A stretch of DNA of 64,000 bases from Diphasiastrum complanatum (lineage: Eukaryota; Streptophyta; Lycopodiopsida; Lycopodiales; Lycopodiaceae): contig CM055106.1 in NCBI GenBank assembly GCA_029204225.1, positions 43,251,003 through 43,315,002 of the forward strand. Reading direction: 5' to 3'. A program made the translations under genes and the position numbers. The notes under the pieces were generated by a model that was given only the letters and a program-made list of their open reading frames with translations, ran no database searches and was not told the DNA's origin. Shown one piece after another: positions 24,661 through 36,060 of the stretch; the stretch's first letter is position 1; each line of letters begins with the position of its first letter.

Positions 24661-25205
24661 GGAAGTTCTTGGATCGACTACTTTGATGCTTGAATAGTTT
24701 TGTAGATAGCGAGCTATTGAAACTGCTTCAGCCCAAAAATTCTTGGGGAGCTGAGCATTTGACGACATTGATCATGCTACATTAAGTAATGTTCAGTTCT
24801 TCCTTTTGGCTACTCCATTCTGCTTTGGTGTGTAGCTGTTGGTGAACTGATGATGAGTGTCTCATGAGGATAGGTAGTCAGACATTTCGTATAACAAGAA
24901 CTCTCCACCACTGTTTGTACGCAGGGTCTTGAATCTTTGACCAGTCTGTGTCTCAACAAGTTGCTTGAATTCTTTGAAACGATTAAATGCCTCAGACTTG
25001 TTCTTAATGAACATAATACTGGTGAATCTTGAACAATCATTGATAAAAGTGAATAAATATAGTGCTGAACCCAAAAAGGGAATACTCATAGGGCCACACA
25101 AATGACTATGTATCAATTCTAAAATGGACTTAGGTCTAGTGGCTTGTCCCCTTGGAAATCTCGATCTAGGTTGTTTGCCTAGTAGGCACATCTCACAGAC
25201 ATCTC
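24661..25205 (-). pseudogene. Copia integrase, duplicated unit 2 (left arm)
   Basis: Minus-strand rve integrase core: CEMCLLGKQPRSRFPRGQ (end of the zinc-binding part), IHSHLCGPM, FTFINDCSRFTSIMF, KTLRTNSGGEF. The three positions that are normally Asp, Asp and Glu read His, Asn and Lys, as in the other copies. It is a tandem duplicate of the integrase that follows at 25206-25760, fused at the 'DPRTACRDVCEMC' joint in frame. Confidence 0.8.
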
Positions 25206-26285
25206 TACAGGCAGTTCTTGGGTCGACTACTTTGATGCTTGAATAGTTCTGTAGATAGCAAGCTGTTGAAACTCCTTCAGCCCAAAAATTCTTGGGGAGC
25301 TGAGCATTTGACGACATTGATCATGCTGCATTAAGTAATGTTCGGTTCTTCCTTTTGGCTACTCCATTCTGCTGTGGTGTGTAGCTGGTGGTGAACTGAT
25401 GATGAGTGTCTCATGATAATAAGTAGTCAAACATTTCGTCTAACAAGAACTCTCCACCACTGTTTGTACGCAGGGTCTTGAATCTTTGACCAGTCCGTGT
25501 CTCAGCAAATTGCTTGAATTCTTTGAAACGATTAAATGCCTCAGACTTGTTATTAATGAACATAATACTAGTGAATCTTGAACAGTCATTGATAAAAGTG
25601 AATAAATATAGTGTTGAGAGGGAATACTCATAGGGCCACACAAATGACTATGTATCAATTCTAAAATGGACTACCCTCTAGTGGCTTGTCCCCTTGGAAA
25701 TCTTGATCTAGGTTGTTTGCCTAGTAGGCACATCTCATAGACATGTGAAATGTTAGTGGAGGCAACATTAATATTTAGATTCTTGATACTATTATGATGC
25801 ATATACAAGATAGATCTCATGAGCATTTGAAGTACTCACATTAAGTGCATATTCATGACTCAAAATGTACAAATTGCCTTCTCTCTTTTCAGAGAGGACT
25901 TTTTTACAATTCTTATCCAAAATAGTACATTGTCAACTTGAACAAGGCTCTACAGCCCTGACCTGCAAGCTTGCTTACTGATAGTAAATCTTTGTCAATT
26001 TGGGTACAAAAAATACATCCTTAAGCAAGGTCAATTCACAATTTAGAAGATGAAGGCCAAAGTTCTTTTTCAGTGAGTATCATCTTTATTTTGAAATTCC
26101 ACATGTGGAATTCATCACCGTTGAACTTATTGAACAAAAAATTTTCTGAAGATGTACCTTCCATGATAAATGATCTAACAAATTGTGAAGATAGTCTTGA
26201 ATACTAATAACAGTCTGGAACGATAGTTTTGATACCAACTTGTTGAGTTCCTACTAGTTTGATGCCAACTAGTTGGTTTGTATTA
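25206..26285 (-). pseudogene. Copia gag stub, pre-integrase and integrase unit 1 (left arm)
   Basis: From 26164 (ATG of MEGTS) the minus strand has a gag N-terminus with the copia signature F-H-M-W-x-F-K-I-K-M-x-L. Most of gag and protease are deleted, and the frame resumes as LKDVFYVPK, EGNLYILSHEYALNV, pre-integrase and integrase. The integrase stretch 25641-25411 is open. Several stops and indels occur. With LTR-A and the primer site at 26286-27340 this is the 5' part of a minus-strand COPIA-A. Confidence 0.8.
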
Positions 26286-26296
26286 CTCTGATACCA
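26286..26296 (-). other. Primer-binding site, tRNA-iMet type (left arm)
   Basis: Minus strand TGGTATCAGAG three bases after the LTR end, matching the plant initiator-Met primer site (TGGTATCAGAGC). It fixes the orientation of COPIA-A as minus. Confidence 0.85.
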
Positions 26297-26299
26297 GCT

Positions 26300-27340
26300 T
26301 GTTGGATTTCTTGTATGTATGCGGAAGGATAAGAGCGAATTGAATATGCAAATTATAATAGGATCTTTACCAAACTATAGATTTAGACTATAACTCAGAT
26401 CAACTGGAGGAATATCTTGTAGGTGTTAAAGACAACCATGAAGGGAGCAAAACAGTTAGGCGTCTAAGACAACCATGCTTCCTTCGAGATTGGATATTAT
26501 GAGCGACTCGTGGAGTGAATATCAGTGAGCAAGAGAGAAATTATCAGAAAGCATTCATAGTGGAGCACACATAATAAAATAAATAATCTGAATTAAGTTG
26601 TTGTAAATACAACAATCAGGTCACGATCATGTGCCCGAGAATAGTTCACAGTAATATAGTGCACTTTGTGTTGTAATCTTACTATGCTAGTTAACGATTG
26701 AATACTATCTCTACTTCTTGAATTACTTGCCCGAGAATAGTTCATACGCTAGTTAACGATTGAATACTATCTCTACTTCTTGAATTACTTTCACTCTCTC
26801 TAAAATCTCTGATCCTATGGAATCAGATAATTCTTATACAATGGAGTTCATGAAAGAACTCTGATTCACACTTCCACTAATAAACTCTTCTTCATCATCA
26901 TTATCATCACCATCCTTAGTGTGTTGTTGTTATGTATATATACATGTAACAGTTATAGAAATTGTGTGGGCAACGAGCGTGAAGTAATGTAGTTACCGCA
27001 AAGTACTAAAATGAACTGCGACGTGGTCTGTGTCAGACAATGCGGAGGAAGAGCTCCATTTTGAATGGTAACATTTGACGAGCGTCGAAGATATCAAGCA
27101 AGTCGAGTCGACTGGCTCGCCCTTGAGAAGATGTCGATGTCGACGAAGTCAAGTCGGTAAAGTCGATGACGTGAACGTCGACAAAGTCGATCCTGCTTCT
27201 ACTTCAAGTCGGTGTATTGCACAGACTGTTCGACTTGTGTGAGTAAGATTGGGTGTTGCTGTAGAGAAAGAATACGTACATAGTATACAGGTGCTCATGA
27301 ATTGAATTCAGGTGAGTCAGAGTGAAGATTAACTCCAACA
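26300..27340 (-). mobile_element. LTR-A, 5' LTR of COPIA-A (left arm)
   Basis: 1041 bp; on the minus strand it starts TGTTGGAGTTAATC at 27340 and ends GAAATCCAACA at 26300. It has a TATATATA block about 400 bp in and, upstream of that (27060-27200), a dense cluster of GTCGA-type motifs. Mirror copy at 53336-54375. Confidence 0.85.
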
Positions 27341-27890
27341 TAATGTCCATGTCGATAGCTAGTGATGGAAGTTGCCACGTGGCACATGCAATTTTGTCAA
27401 CATATGCATGTGCCATGTGGTAACTCATCATTTGTCATCCACATGCACATTTTGTTGTGATTTTCTTTGCTACGTGTCAAAAATTTTCTGGTTGTCCACA
27501 TGAGAGTTGTGGTGGGAAGGCTCACTAGAAATCTACTTGTGGAGGTGCCTCTAGACTAGAAAGGAAAACTGAATACCTAACATTAAAGGAACAAGCTAAA
27601 ATCTTCATGATTTATTGAGAGTTGAGAATTAGATAGAAATTAATTTTTTGAAATAAAAAGCTATTGTGAATGGGCATTGATTTGTCTTATCCAAAGCACA
27701 ATGATTTAATGACTCTAAAGACACTTTCTTATCTATCCGTCATTGATGATAGTGATCTATTAGTGAAAGAAGAGTGATTTGACTCTTTTAGTTTGACATA
27801 TCACCTTTTTACACTTCAAAGTCTTAGTTAAATATATGTAGAGGTGTGATATGACCTTTCTAAACTTTGAAGTCAGGTATATAAAACCTA
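27341..27890 (-). repeat. Flank of COPIA-A 5' LTR, no gene
   Basis: Contains a CACATGCA-rich stretch with partial inverted symmetry (GCCACGTGGCACATGCAATTTTG / GCATGTGCCATGTGG, 27371-27420) distantly related to the short repeats in repeat D. Mirror at 52800-53335. No credible ORF. Confidence 0.55.
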
Positions 27891-27893
27891 TTT

Positions 27894-27896
<3 letters not shown>

Positions 27897-27928
<32 letters not shown>

Positions 27929-27970
27929 TTATATGTATGTACATATACAGACACCCACATATGTACATAT

Positions 27971-28004
<34 letters not shown>

Positions 28005-28130
28005 TTATATGTATGTATGTATAAACACACCCACATATGTACACATACACACACACACACCAGCCCATTGATATGTATGTATGTATAAACACACCCAGAT
28101 ATGTACATATGTGGGTGTGTTTATACATGT
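27897..28130. repeat. GT/CA minisatellite
   Basis: Three units of the ~60-bp ACATATGT/TATACATACATACATATAAATGTG type separated by (CA)n runs, ending in a self-complementary ACACACCCAGATATGTACATATGTGGGTGTG core. Mirror at 52500-52780. Confidence 0.9.
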
Positions 28131-28500
28131 TTATTGCCATTTCAAAATAGTACACACTAAAGGAAAATGGCATAATTTGCAATGGTCCATTCACTAAGAT
28201 TTGTCTTGTGACAGTTGCGAAACAGACAAGAGCTGATTACATGCCGCAAAGAGCTACCTACAACAATCACCATTGTGGAAGAGCAATAGCTTAAAATACA
28301 ATTCATTAAAATTTGTGTATAGACTCATTCATTCAATAAATGAAAGCCCAAGTTGGGCATCAGTACATGTATTCAAGGCTCCTACACTGAATAATATGGA
28401 GCTGCATTTTATATATACGTATATATTTTCCTATCAATTCTATACATTTTGCTTCTTGGTTTCCAAGGGGAGGCTCGAACCTGGGACCAAAGAAACTTTT
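28131..28500. repeat. Duplicated stretch, no gene
   Basis: Mirror of about 52170-52500. It contains a short open stretch but nothing recognisable. Confidence 0.5.
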
Positions 28501-28849
28501 GGACATACATATAAATGTGTTGGTGTGTGTGTGTGTGTGTGCGTACGCATGTGCACGCCGTTCTACACTTCAAACCCTTAGAGGAATTGACTTTTCAAAA
28601 TGACATATGATCTTTCTAAACATTCAAGTCAAATATATAAAACTTATTCACACACACGCACGTGTGTGTGTGCGCGCACACCCACACACACACCAACGCA
28701 TTTATATGTATGTATATATACAAACACCCACATATGTACACATGTGGGTGTACGTATGTGGGTGTGTGTATCTATACATACATATCAATGTGTTGGTGTG
28801 TGGGTGTGGGCATGGTTGTGGGCATGTGCGTGTGCGTGTGCGTGTTTTA
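28501..28849. repeat. GT/CA minisatellites flanking a short spacer
   Basis: Two tracts (28517-28545 and 28651-28845) with alternating purine-pyrimidine CACACGCACGTGTGTGTGTGCGCGCACACAC near 28650-28690, a strong Z-DNA-type sequence. Mirror at 51837-52150. Confidence 0.85.
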
Positions 28850-29960
28850 TTTGATAAATGCTTGGAGGTCTATGCAAGATTTTGATTTATGAAATATCTT
28901 TTTTAAAATTTCTACAAGTAACAAGACAACACAAGGTGGGTGGACACTTCATTCACAAGTTTCTATATTATTGGAGATGGCTCCATATTTCAAGAGATTT
29001 GATCTCATATTAGATTGACCACAATCTTTCATTTATTATAAGTTTCGATGGAAAAGTATCCAGAAGAATTGCAACTTTTTGGACAATTGACATTTTGAAA
29101 TATTAGAGTAACTACAGGTTGAACTTGAGTTGGAGCTTCTAGAATTTTGCTCTACATTTGGCAAAATATTTTGTCTACAGACATATTATGAATCTGATTC
29201 TAAATCAACTTTAATAGTCATTTTCACTCAATAGATAATGTTTCTTGTGTGCATTAAGAAACCTTTAAGCCTCTAATCAATCACTGCTTCAAAAAGGGTC
29301 TTGGTAGGAAATGTCCACACCCAAGATTTCTCTCCTTGGATTTTAGCTTTACACATACCAAAAAAACACCATACAACATCTATTGAGATGTAAAGAAGCC
29401 ATGCATTCTAACAATGAGCAATGACTAATTCGACATGTGTTCAAGAATGATCAAGAACATAGTTGCCAGTCCAAAGTTTACCTTAAGTATCATACCCATT
29501 TTCGAGCTGAAATCAAGGTGCTGATGATAAAAGTTATTAGTGAATTTGGAAACCTGATGATTAGAATAATTTTTTGATGAAAAACTCTAAGTTTTCAACA
29601 AAAATATCAGCACCTCTCTTCCAACCTTTGCCAGTCCTACTGAGCATTCCAAATATAATGGTTTTTTTATCAAGGAGTTTGGGAAGAGTTAATTCCATTA
29701 GAATGTTTGCAATAAAGATTGTTTCTTCAAAATATTCGTTTTAACCCTCGCCAACAAGCTGAATTTTGTTTTCAATTTGCCAAAAGAACCGTCACCTGAC
29801 CTACCATATATCTATTTTTGTCAAATCTATCTCCAGTCAGACGAGCGAAGTTAGTTTTTCAAATTTGTCCGAAACAACCATTTAAGTGAGTTTTTGTTAA
29901 AATCCAAAATAGTAATTGTGAACCCTCGCTAAGCTAACACTCGTACTCACTTTTACTTCA
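28850..29960 (+). repeat. Repeat unit U2, second plus copy
   Basis: Matches 1736-2860 and inverted 50735-51830. Non-coding. Confidence 0.75.
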
Positions 29961-30150
29961 ATCATGTCTTCCTCTACTGAAATTGATAGCTCTGCATCAC
30001 CCAAATGCCGCATAAGCGTGATGTTCCTACTGAGACGAGCATCATGGCTTTGGCTACCACTGAATTAGTGGTGGAATGGTTAACCCTTGCTGAGCCCTTG
30101 CTCAAGGCGATGGGCAACCATTCACCATTGTATCCACAAACAAAATCAAT

Positions 30151-30360
30151 ATGGAGTCTATAAGTATGGCTTTTGACACTTGGGATGAGGCCAAGGCGAA
30201 GTTTCATGTTAAGTACCAAGGTGTAGTGCACAAGGTGCGCGTGACTGAGGCCGCCCTTGTTGTTGTAGGGATAGTTTCTGGCCCTAGGTCCAATCCATCT
30301 CATAAGGTGGGCCATATTGTTATTAAGCCTTTCCTAGACACGCGTGTGACTCAATTGTAA
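30151..30360 (+). pseudogene. Short ORF with weak FAR1-like motif, copy 2
   Basis: 69 codons; same frame as 3042-3251 with about ten replacements. The left palindrome arm ends inside it at about 30343 (CTAGACACGCGTG). Confidence 0.28.
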
Positions 30361-30599
30361 CCAATGAATATGGCTACCTCATTGAAACCTGCATATTGGA
30401 TTATGTAATCGAAGTTGCTGCCAATCTTTTGAACCACTTCCTTATGGTGGGCAACCTGTGCAGGAGAGGGTTGCATTTTTTTTCTTTTTGAGAGAGAGAG
30501 AAAGAGAGATGATTATTTAAATCATATGTTTCATGTATTCACTTTAGTGCCACACTTCGTAATAAGAGTGTGGGTGAACTAATTTGAGTAATGTAACTA

Positions 30600-31420
30600 C
30601 ATTTCAATTACTATTTTTGATTCGTAAAATTAATTTTTCTCTTTCTACAAAGAAAATGGAGGCGCCTCCTTGTGTGGAATTTGAGTGACTCCCATTTCTT
30701 TTATTATCAAAAGGTGCATGTAAAAAATATTTACCTTTTGTTACGTGTATCTTTTGATTGGAATGTGGATGTAAAAAAATTATGAAAATAAAGGTTAAAA
30801 AGAAAGGAAAAGATATTTTAGTCTCGAGGAAGATCCGCATCCTTGATTGTTCCATGGTAGGAGGGACCTTCTGCCTTAGGCTACCATTCTTGGATGAAAG
30901 CCCTTCCTCACCAACACGTCCTCGGATGCATATGGGGGACCTCCACCCGCGCCCTGTCAAGTAGAGATTCCATTTGAGAGGAGTGCATTTGAGTCCCCCC
31001 AAGCTGTGAAGATGCGAATGCCAATAGTCCTTAGACAAAAAAGAGTGGAAAGTCCTTGAAAAGATATTTTAGTGTCGAGGAAGATATTTGAGTGGAAAGG
31101 CCTTGAAAAGATATTTTAACGTCTCCTTGCTATGCTAGATCTGGTGTATCAACTGCGCCTCAAGCCCCAGATGATGATGATTCATCGAGAATTTTGTGTA
31201 TTGTAGGGCCAGAAGATCTAGACAATTAGGTTGTGGAGTCTTAGTGGAGCAGCCTGGAGGAAAATGCAGCAAGCGAGACCGAGCGAGGTGGTATAAATTA
31301 AGCTCTAACTCTCGACTAACATTATCAGTCAGGCTTTTCAAAGGATTATAGCATCTCAAGTCGACGAGCCAATATCTGATCAATTTCTGTAGTATTGTTT
31401 ATGAATCTGTTGAATCTTTC
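30600..31420 (+). promoter_or_regulatory. Upstream region of GRP copy 2
   Basis: Nearly identical to 3600-4356, including the 47-bp-period duplication, with a small extra piece near 31127-31155 (TGCTATGCTAGATCTGGTGTATC) missing before copy 1. Confidence 0.5.
31292..31300 (+). promoter_or_regulatory. TATA box of GRP copy 2
   Basis: TATAAATTA about 130 bp before the first ATG, as in the other copies. Confidence 0.65.
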
Positions 31421-32233
31421 ATGACAATAGTAGTACGAATTGGCAAGATGGATAGAAATGAGGTAGCTAATAGAAAGTTATTGCTTTTCATCGCTTGTAT
31501 ATGGTTGCTTTGTGTGGAATTAGTGCATGCCCGCGATAACACCTTTCAGCCCGTACGGACGGTTCTACGTTACTCACAACCTAATGCTGCTGCAACAACG
31601 TCCGAGGAATCATCACATTTTACAGAAAAGAATGTTGCTGGTACAGATCACGGAGGTGGCAGCTCTGATAATTCCAAATACTACGCCGACAGCCAAAGTC
31701 GAAGTCCAGATCATGGATTAAATTCAATCGATCGAAAGAAATTTGGAATTGGACATGACCTTGGTCATGAGAATAACAATATTGGATTGGGTCTCGAAAA
31801 TGGCATCGGAGTGGGTCTAGAAAACGGTGCCGACACAGAAATTGGAACTCGAATAGGCGTTCGCATACTCAATGGAGCTACAAGTGCTCATGATAGACGT
31901 TCTGGCTCTGGTCAAGATCTGGGAGCTGGAAATGCAAACGGTAGTGGTTCTGATTTAGGTGGCGAAGGTGCTGTTGGGCAAGGCGGTGGAGCTGGAGGTG
32001 GACATATTGGTAGTGGTGCTACAGGTGGTTCTAAAGCTGGCAGTGGTCAAGGAAATAGAGCAGGAGGCGGTGGCTCAGGGGGAAACGAAAATGGAAATAT
32101 TGTTACTGGAAAAGGAGACGGTAATGGTAGTGGTAGCGAAAAAGGAAATGAAAATTATGCCCCTGGGAAAGAAGAAGGTGCGGGACATGGTGCTGTCAAA
32201 GGTAGCAGGAGAGGAAAAGAAAATGGAAATTAA
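31421..32233 (+). CDS. GRP copy 2: intact secreted glycine-rich protein, 270 aa
   Basis: Single uninterrupted frame. The preferred start may be 31448 (Met10): it gives a compact signal peptide with basic n-region (MDRNEVANRK), hydrophobic LLLFIACIWLLCVELVHA and predicted cleavage before RDN, so the product should enter the secretory pathway and probably the cell wall or apoplast. Residues ~40-110 are Ser/Thr/Asn/His-rich; from ~110 on, Gly-x-Gly and Gly-Gly-Gly runs dominate (IGLGLENGIGVGLENG, GQGGGAGGGHIGSG), ending in a Lys/Glu/Gly tail (PGKEEGAGHG...RRGKENGN). This fits class I-like plant glycine-rich proteins, though I do not recognise the exact family. It has a TATA box, and of the GRP copies here it is the only one with both the full glycine domain and the native C-terminus. 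No intron is apparent. Confidence 0.75.
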   Translation: MTIVVRIGKMDRNEVANRKLLLFIACIWLLCVELVHARDNTFQPVRTVLRYSQPNAAATTSEESSHFTEKNVAGTDHGGGSSDNSKYYADSQSRSPDHGLNSIDRKKFGIGHDLGHENNNIGLGLENGIGVGLENGADTEIGTRIGVRILNGATSAHDRRSGSGQDLGAGNANGSGSDLGGEGAVGQGGGAGGGHIGSGATGGSKAGSGQGNRAGGGGSGGNENGNIVTGKGDGNGSGSEKGNENYAPGKEEGAGHGAVKGSRRGKENGN

Positions 32234-33066
32234 TATTGCTCCCAGAAATGGACAGTGATTGGGTGGTGAATCAACTACATTTCACCTCTAATTCTCAGCC
32301 TGTCGCTGTGTGTGAGATTTTTAGTTGAGTACACAATGATAGTTACTAGCTGCATCTACTAGCGATCAAGAGACTACCATAGTATTGATGTGAATAGAGA
32401 TGGCAATGAGCCGATAAGGAATTAAGCCAAGAATTGTAACGTAAAATTAAGACACTTAGAGAGTCGAAATAGGTATTGTACACCCTTGAAAAACTTAAAC
32501 CACAATAATGTGGTTGGATTTATGTCAAACTTTATCAGAGTAATTTTTTTCCTCCTTAGCAAACTGAAATATCTAGAGCTGCAACCATCATCAACCCTTC
32601 AATAAAGCATATGAATATGTAATATTTTAAGTATCTATCCATATGTTTTTCTTTGAAACAACATCAAAATATGAATCTCTTTCCGCACAATATGTTCTGA
32701 TCATTGGTGACATGCATGCAATATGTTCTGATCATTGCTGACATGCATGCAATATTTGTATTTTCTTGCATTGATACGTTGAAAATTTGTGCTAACAATC
32801 ATCAACATTGTTGCTCATATCTTAATATGGGAATCCATTTCCTAAAATTCATGAACACTAGCATAATACCTTTTTTACAATAGCTTATTGCAAAGGAAGA
32901 ACATTTGAAAGTTCACATATTAGATAAAACAACGCTTGTCCATGGTGATACTTGCAATGCGTATGATTTTTTTTTCCTATATTGTAGAACGCAAGTAAGA
33001 AAAACAATCTCCAAATAAAAAACTTGTAATTTGCTTTTGTACAAATCCCATTATAAAAAGGTGGAA
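32234..33066 (+). repeat. GRP 3' flank, second plus copy
   Basis: Same as 5172-5996, including the doubled 31-bp unit (32688-32749, with one base difference in the second unit). No gene. Confidence 0.6.
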
Positions 33067-33363
33067 TTAAAACATCTCACCATAGACTAAGCCATTGACA
33101 ACATGCATGCTTTTGTCTCTAGCATAAGCATTAATTAGATACTTAAAATAAGTATGAATTTCTGCATGCAATAAATTGATGTTGTTTAACATCAATGATA
33201 CATTTGTCCATTTATTTATCAAAAGAACACATGGAATACAAATCGCATTTGACAAGGCAACTCCTATATTCTTCATTACAATCGATGAGACACACACTGA
33301 AATGTTGATTGATTTTTCTCTTATACGACGTTTCCAATGCACACAAGTGGAATCAAGCTTCAA
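33067..33363 (-). CDS. Hypothetical 98-aa ORF, copy 3
   Basis: Same length and frame as copies 1 and 2, beginning MKLDSTCVHWKRRIREK. Replacements dominate the differences. Function unknown; may not be a gene. Confidence 0.22.
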   Translation of the reverse strand: MKLDSTCVHWKRRIREKSINISVCVSSIVMKNIGVALSNAICIPCVLLINKWTNVSLMLNNINLLHAEIHTYFKYLINAYARDKSMHVVNGLVYGEMF

Positions 33364-33512
33364 ACCTTAAAGTTAATAAAAGGATATGATTTGTGATTAT
33401 TGAGATATTCTTCATAACCGATAATAACAAACCACACAATCTCTAAGATCTTATTGGTATTGAAACTCAAAGGTAAATGCACTACATGGAGAGATTGTGT
33501 CATGCAAGAGAG

Positions 33513-34010
33513 TGTCGGATTTACTCCTTCTACTCTCCTAAATCCCATTTTAGTCTGCCCCCATTCATGCTGCATATTTACTAACGTTGTCACGCAGTCT
33601 GCATATTTACACGCAAATTTGCACAGACGAAGAAAAGGCGAACGAATCGCGACACTATGTTCTTACACAGGTTATGGTGACATGCGAAAAGGGGACACTA
33701 TCTTACAGAATGCCAAAGGTGCCCTAAAAGAAGGCACCCTATAAATCTAATCCTAAGGCTGTTCATAAGAAGTGACGCACTTTTTGCATCATCACCAACA
33801 TTCACTTCAGTACTGACTGACGTCGCATCCTTTTTAAGCTCACCACATGCAGCTGCGCTAACAAATTCGACAACGACTGCAGCCACCCACAATCTCTTAC
33901 AAACAATACATCCACTCTGTACTTTCAAATCTGCACACCTGTAATATCATGTATATATATATTGGATACCATCTGAGTATTCGAGTGGATGAGGTTGATG
34001 AAACCAAGAA
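33513..34010 (+). mobile_element. LTR-D (first of two)
   Basis: Starts TGTCGGATTTACTCC and ends near GATGAAACCAAGAA, then RT sequence follows directly. It is the inverted counterpart of 11130-11625. Confidence 0.65.
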
Positions 34011-34571
34011 TCTCTCATGTACGCAATGGTCTGTACAAGACCAGATATCTCTTTTGCTATTAGCTCACTTAGCCAATACATGGCTAATCCTAGAATTACC
34101 CATTGGAAGGCTCTTATTCGAGTCAAGAGATATTTTTGAGCTACCATGGACCAGTGCATCTGCTATGGACGTCGGTCCCATTTTGTGGAACACTCGCAAG
34201 CAAACCTCTATCGCACTTTCTTCTAATGAAGCAGAATATATTGCTGCTTCTCAATCTATTAAGGAAGCGTTTTAGTTGAGAAATTTGTTTTCAGACATCA
34301 ATCTGTATCAGTACAGCCCTACAAATTTATTTTGTGATAACCAAAGTGCTATTGCCATATCGGTCAACCCTAGATTTCATTCTAGGAGTAAGCACATTGA
34401 GATACGATATCACTACATTAGGGGCAAGGTTCTCGACATAGAGGTAAGCCTAACGTACTGCAGAACGTAGGACATGGTTGCAGACATTTTCACGAAAGCA
34501 GTCAGCGTTAATGCACACAATAGATTTTGTGCGTTGCTCACTCTGAAGATCAAGGCATTCACGGATCCGGG
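34011..34571 (+). pseudogene. COPIA-D RT end and RNase H with internal deletion
   Basis: Reads MYAMVCTRPDISFAI (RT end), THWKALIRVKRYF, then MDQCICYG. The SYSDASWGGD segment is deleted and the frame resumes at GPILWNTRKQTSIALSS, EAEYIAASQSIKEAF, a stop, then LFCDNQSAIAISVNPRFHSRSKHIE and DMVADIFTKA. The deleted piece is found downstream at 35040-35190, so two rounds of rearrangement occurred. Confidence 0.8.
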
Positions 34572-34979
34572 TGTTAATTTACTCCTACTATCCTAAATCC
34601 CATTTTCTGCCTCCATTCATGCTGCATGTTTACTAACGTTGTCACGCAGTCTACATATTTACACACAAATTTGCACAGACGAAGAAAGGCGAACAAATCG
34701 CGACACTGTGTTCTTAAATAGGTTATGGTGACACATGAAAAGGGGACACTATCTTACAGAATGCCAAAGGTGCCCTAAAAGCAAAGGCACCCTGTAAATC
34801 TAATCCTAAGGCTGTTCATAAGAAGTGACGCACTTTCCGCATCATCACCAACGTTCACTTCAGTACTGATTGATGTCGCACCCTTTTCAAGCTCACCACA
34901 TTCAGCTGCGCTAACAGATTGGACAACGACTGCAGCCACCCACGATCTCTTATAGACAATACATCCAGTCTGTACTTTC
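34572..34979 (+). mobile_element. LTR-D (second), 3'-truncated
   Basis: Follows RNase H as a 3' LTR (TGTTAATTTACTCC) but stops at 34979 (CTGTACTTTCC), where RT/RNase H sequence starts again. Confidence 0.65.
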
Positions 34980-35215
34980 CTGGAATTACCCATTGGAAGG
35001 CTCTTATTTGAGTCAAGAGATATTTTTGGGCTACCATGGACCAGTGCATCTGCTATGGAGATGTCAGCAACGAAAATCTTCATCAGCTCAGTAGTTATTC
35101 TGATGCAAGCTAGGGAGGAGATGCAGACAATTGTAAGTCCACATCTGGATTTACATTCTTCCTCAATGGCGGTCCCATTTTGTGGAACAGTCGTAAGCAA
35201 ACCTCTATCTCACTT
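34980..35215 (+). pseudogene. Second COPIA-D RNase H fragment
   Basis: Plus-strand THWKALI-type sequence, MDQCICYGDVSNENLHQLSS, YSDAS, a stop, then GGDADNCKSTSGFTFFLNGG, ending LVQTRT. It supplies the part missing from 34011-34571 and truncates at 35215. Confidence 0.75.

Positions 35216-36060
<845 letters not shown>

Noticed and set aside
27000-27200. tRNA or other small RNA gene near the LTR-A ends
   Set aside because: No cloverleaf or internal A/B box pattern was found; the TGGTATCAGAG at the LTR edge is a primer-binding site, not a tRNA gene.
29974-30315. 113-aa minus-strand frame, mirrored at 50361-50702
   Set aside because: Identical in both arms because the arms are near identical; no domain, and it overlaps the weak FAR1-like frame on the other strand. 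Neither is convincing.
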